A stretch of 13,370 nt of DNA, from NCBI GenBank assembly GCA_964483805.1, contig CAZADH010000164.1:1-13370 (forward strand), written 5' to 3'. How positions within the stretch are numbered: position 1 is the stretch's first letter; each line of letters begins with the position of its first letter. Both the position numbers and the translations under genes were made by a program. The notes under the pieces are model-generated. The model was given only the letters and a program-made list of their open reading frames with translations. It had not been told where the DNA came from and searched no databases. The stretch is from CAZADH01 sp964483805. GTDB lineage: Bacteria; Muiribacteriota; Ozemobacteria; Ozemobacterales; Ozemobacteraceae. Of this stretch, positions 13,088 to 13,370 are shown in pieces.

Positions 13088-13370
13088 CTACCTGCCGAGC
13101 GCTTCGGTGTAACTCTGCGTCCGCTTGAGCCACCCTGGCAGCCACTTGGCTTCCTGGGCGCGTCGTGCCTCAGGCGCGTTCTCGACCCGGCGCTCGAGCA
13201 CCTTGCCGGCCGAGACCGAAAATGCCTTCACGACATCGGCGGGTTGGGTCGCGTCGCTCATGCCCTGCAAGACCTGCAGCATCCCCCACCCCTGGCCGTT
13301 GTACCGCTCGGTCTCTTTGACGCCCTCGCCCTTGAAATTGATGTAATCCATGAGGGCGTAGATCCCCTCG
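13088..13370 (-). CDS. C-terminal part of an uncharacterised protein (5' end outside the window)
   Basis: The minus-strand frame is open from the right edge to a TAG at 13090-13088, giving 94 residues. It continues upstream of the internal ATG at 13351 (codons for EGIYAL precede it), so that ATG is not the start and the gene is truncated by the window. The sequence ALMDYINFKGEGVKETERYN, followed by GQGWGMLQVLQGM and later AKWLPGWLKRTQSY, has the look of a conserved but unannotated family; related 'DY.NFKGEG...ERY.GQGWGLLQVL' proteins seem familiar, but I cannot attach a function. The aromatic and glycine-rich pattern is reminiscent of small catalytic or glycan-binding domains, but that is speculation. 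Confidence 0.75.
   Translation of the reverse strand, partial: EGIYALMDYINFKGEGVKETERYNGQGWGMLQVLQGMSDATQPADVVKAFSVSAGKVLERRVENAPEARRAQEAKWLPGWLKRTQSYTEALGR

Overview
The window is GC-rich bacterial chromosome (roughly 60% GC or more by eye, with strong G/C preference at third codon positions). Signal peptides, a two-TM sensor kinase and a FliB-type methylase suggest a Gram-negative organism. Gene content and the GGGTCTGTCCC-type dispersed repeat would fit Deltaproteobacteria/Myxococcota, Planctomycetota or a related candidate phylum. I cannot place it more exactly from sequence alone. There are no rRNA, tRNA, CRISPR, transposase or phage genes.

Left part (1-3250). A probable gene fragment runs off the left edge on the minus strand (1-135). 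Next comes a 123-residue secreted protein of unrecognised function (246-617), with a palindrome in its upstream region and a clear intrinsic terminator (667-699). A 729-residue membrane sensor histidine kinase (939-3128) follows. It has no response regulator beside it and ends at a compact hairpin terminator.

Middle (3257-8000). A convergent ABC-F ribosome-associated ATPase (3257-4879, minus) is followed by a divergent pair on the plus strand. These are a secreted protein of unknown function (5005-5604) and a FliB-family lysine-N-methylase (5652-6980). The 3' end of the fliB-like gene overlaps the 3' end of a convergent minus-strand gene by 45 bp, and the overlap carries a duplicated GGGTCTGTCCC motif that forms part of both reading frames.

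Right part (6936-11006, minus). Three genes form a probable operon transcribed leftward: a cytoplasmic-looking S10 serine carboxypeptidase-like protein, an M20 zinc metallopeptidase and a single-pass membrane protein of unknown function. A perfect TATAAT box lies upstream of the first gene.

Far right (11156-13370). Two adjacent plus-strand frames look like the two halves of a long-form RluA-type pseudouridine synthase. The first is an accessory domain with a PTGAGDCCAPKLL motif; the second is the catalytic domain with HRLDLDTSG. They are 7 bp apart and in different frames. The 5' end of the first half contains a striking element: two 32-bp direct repeats 81 bp apart, with nested perfect inverted repeats between them. 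The window closes with the C-terminal part of a minus-strand gene of an unannotated family.

Most of the window is ordinary housekeeping or accessory chromosome. I did not find a convincing complete new defence or biosynthetic system. The most unusual structures are the repeat element at 11250-11362, the split pseudouridine synthase, and the repeat-generated overlapping 3' ends at 6925-6980.
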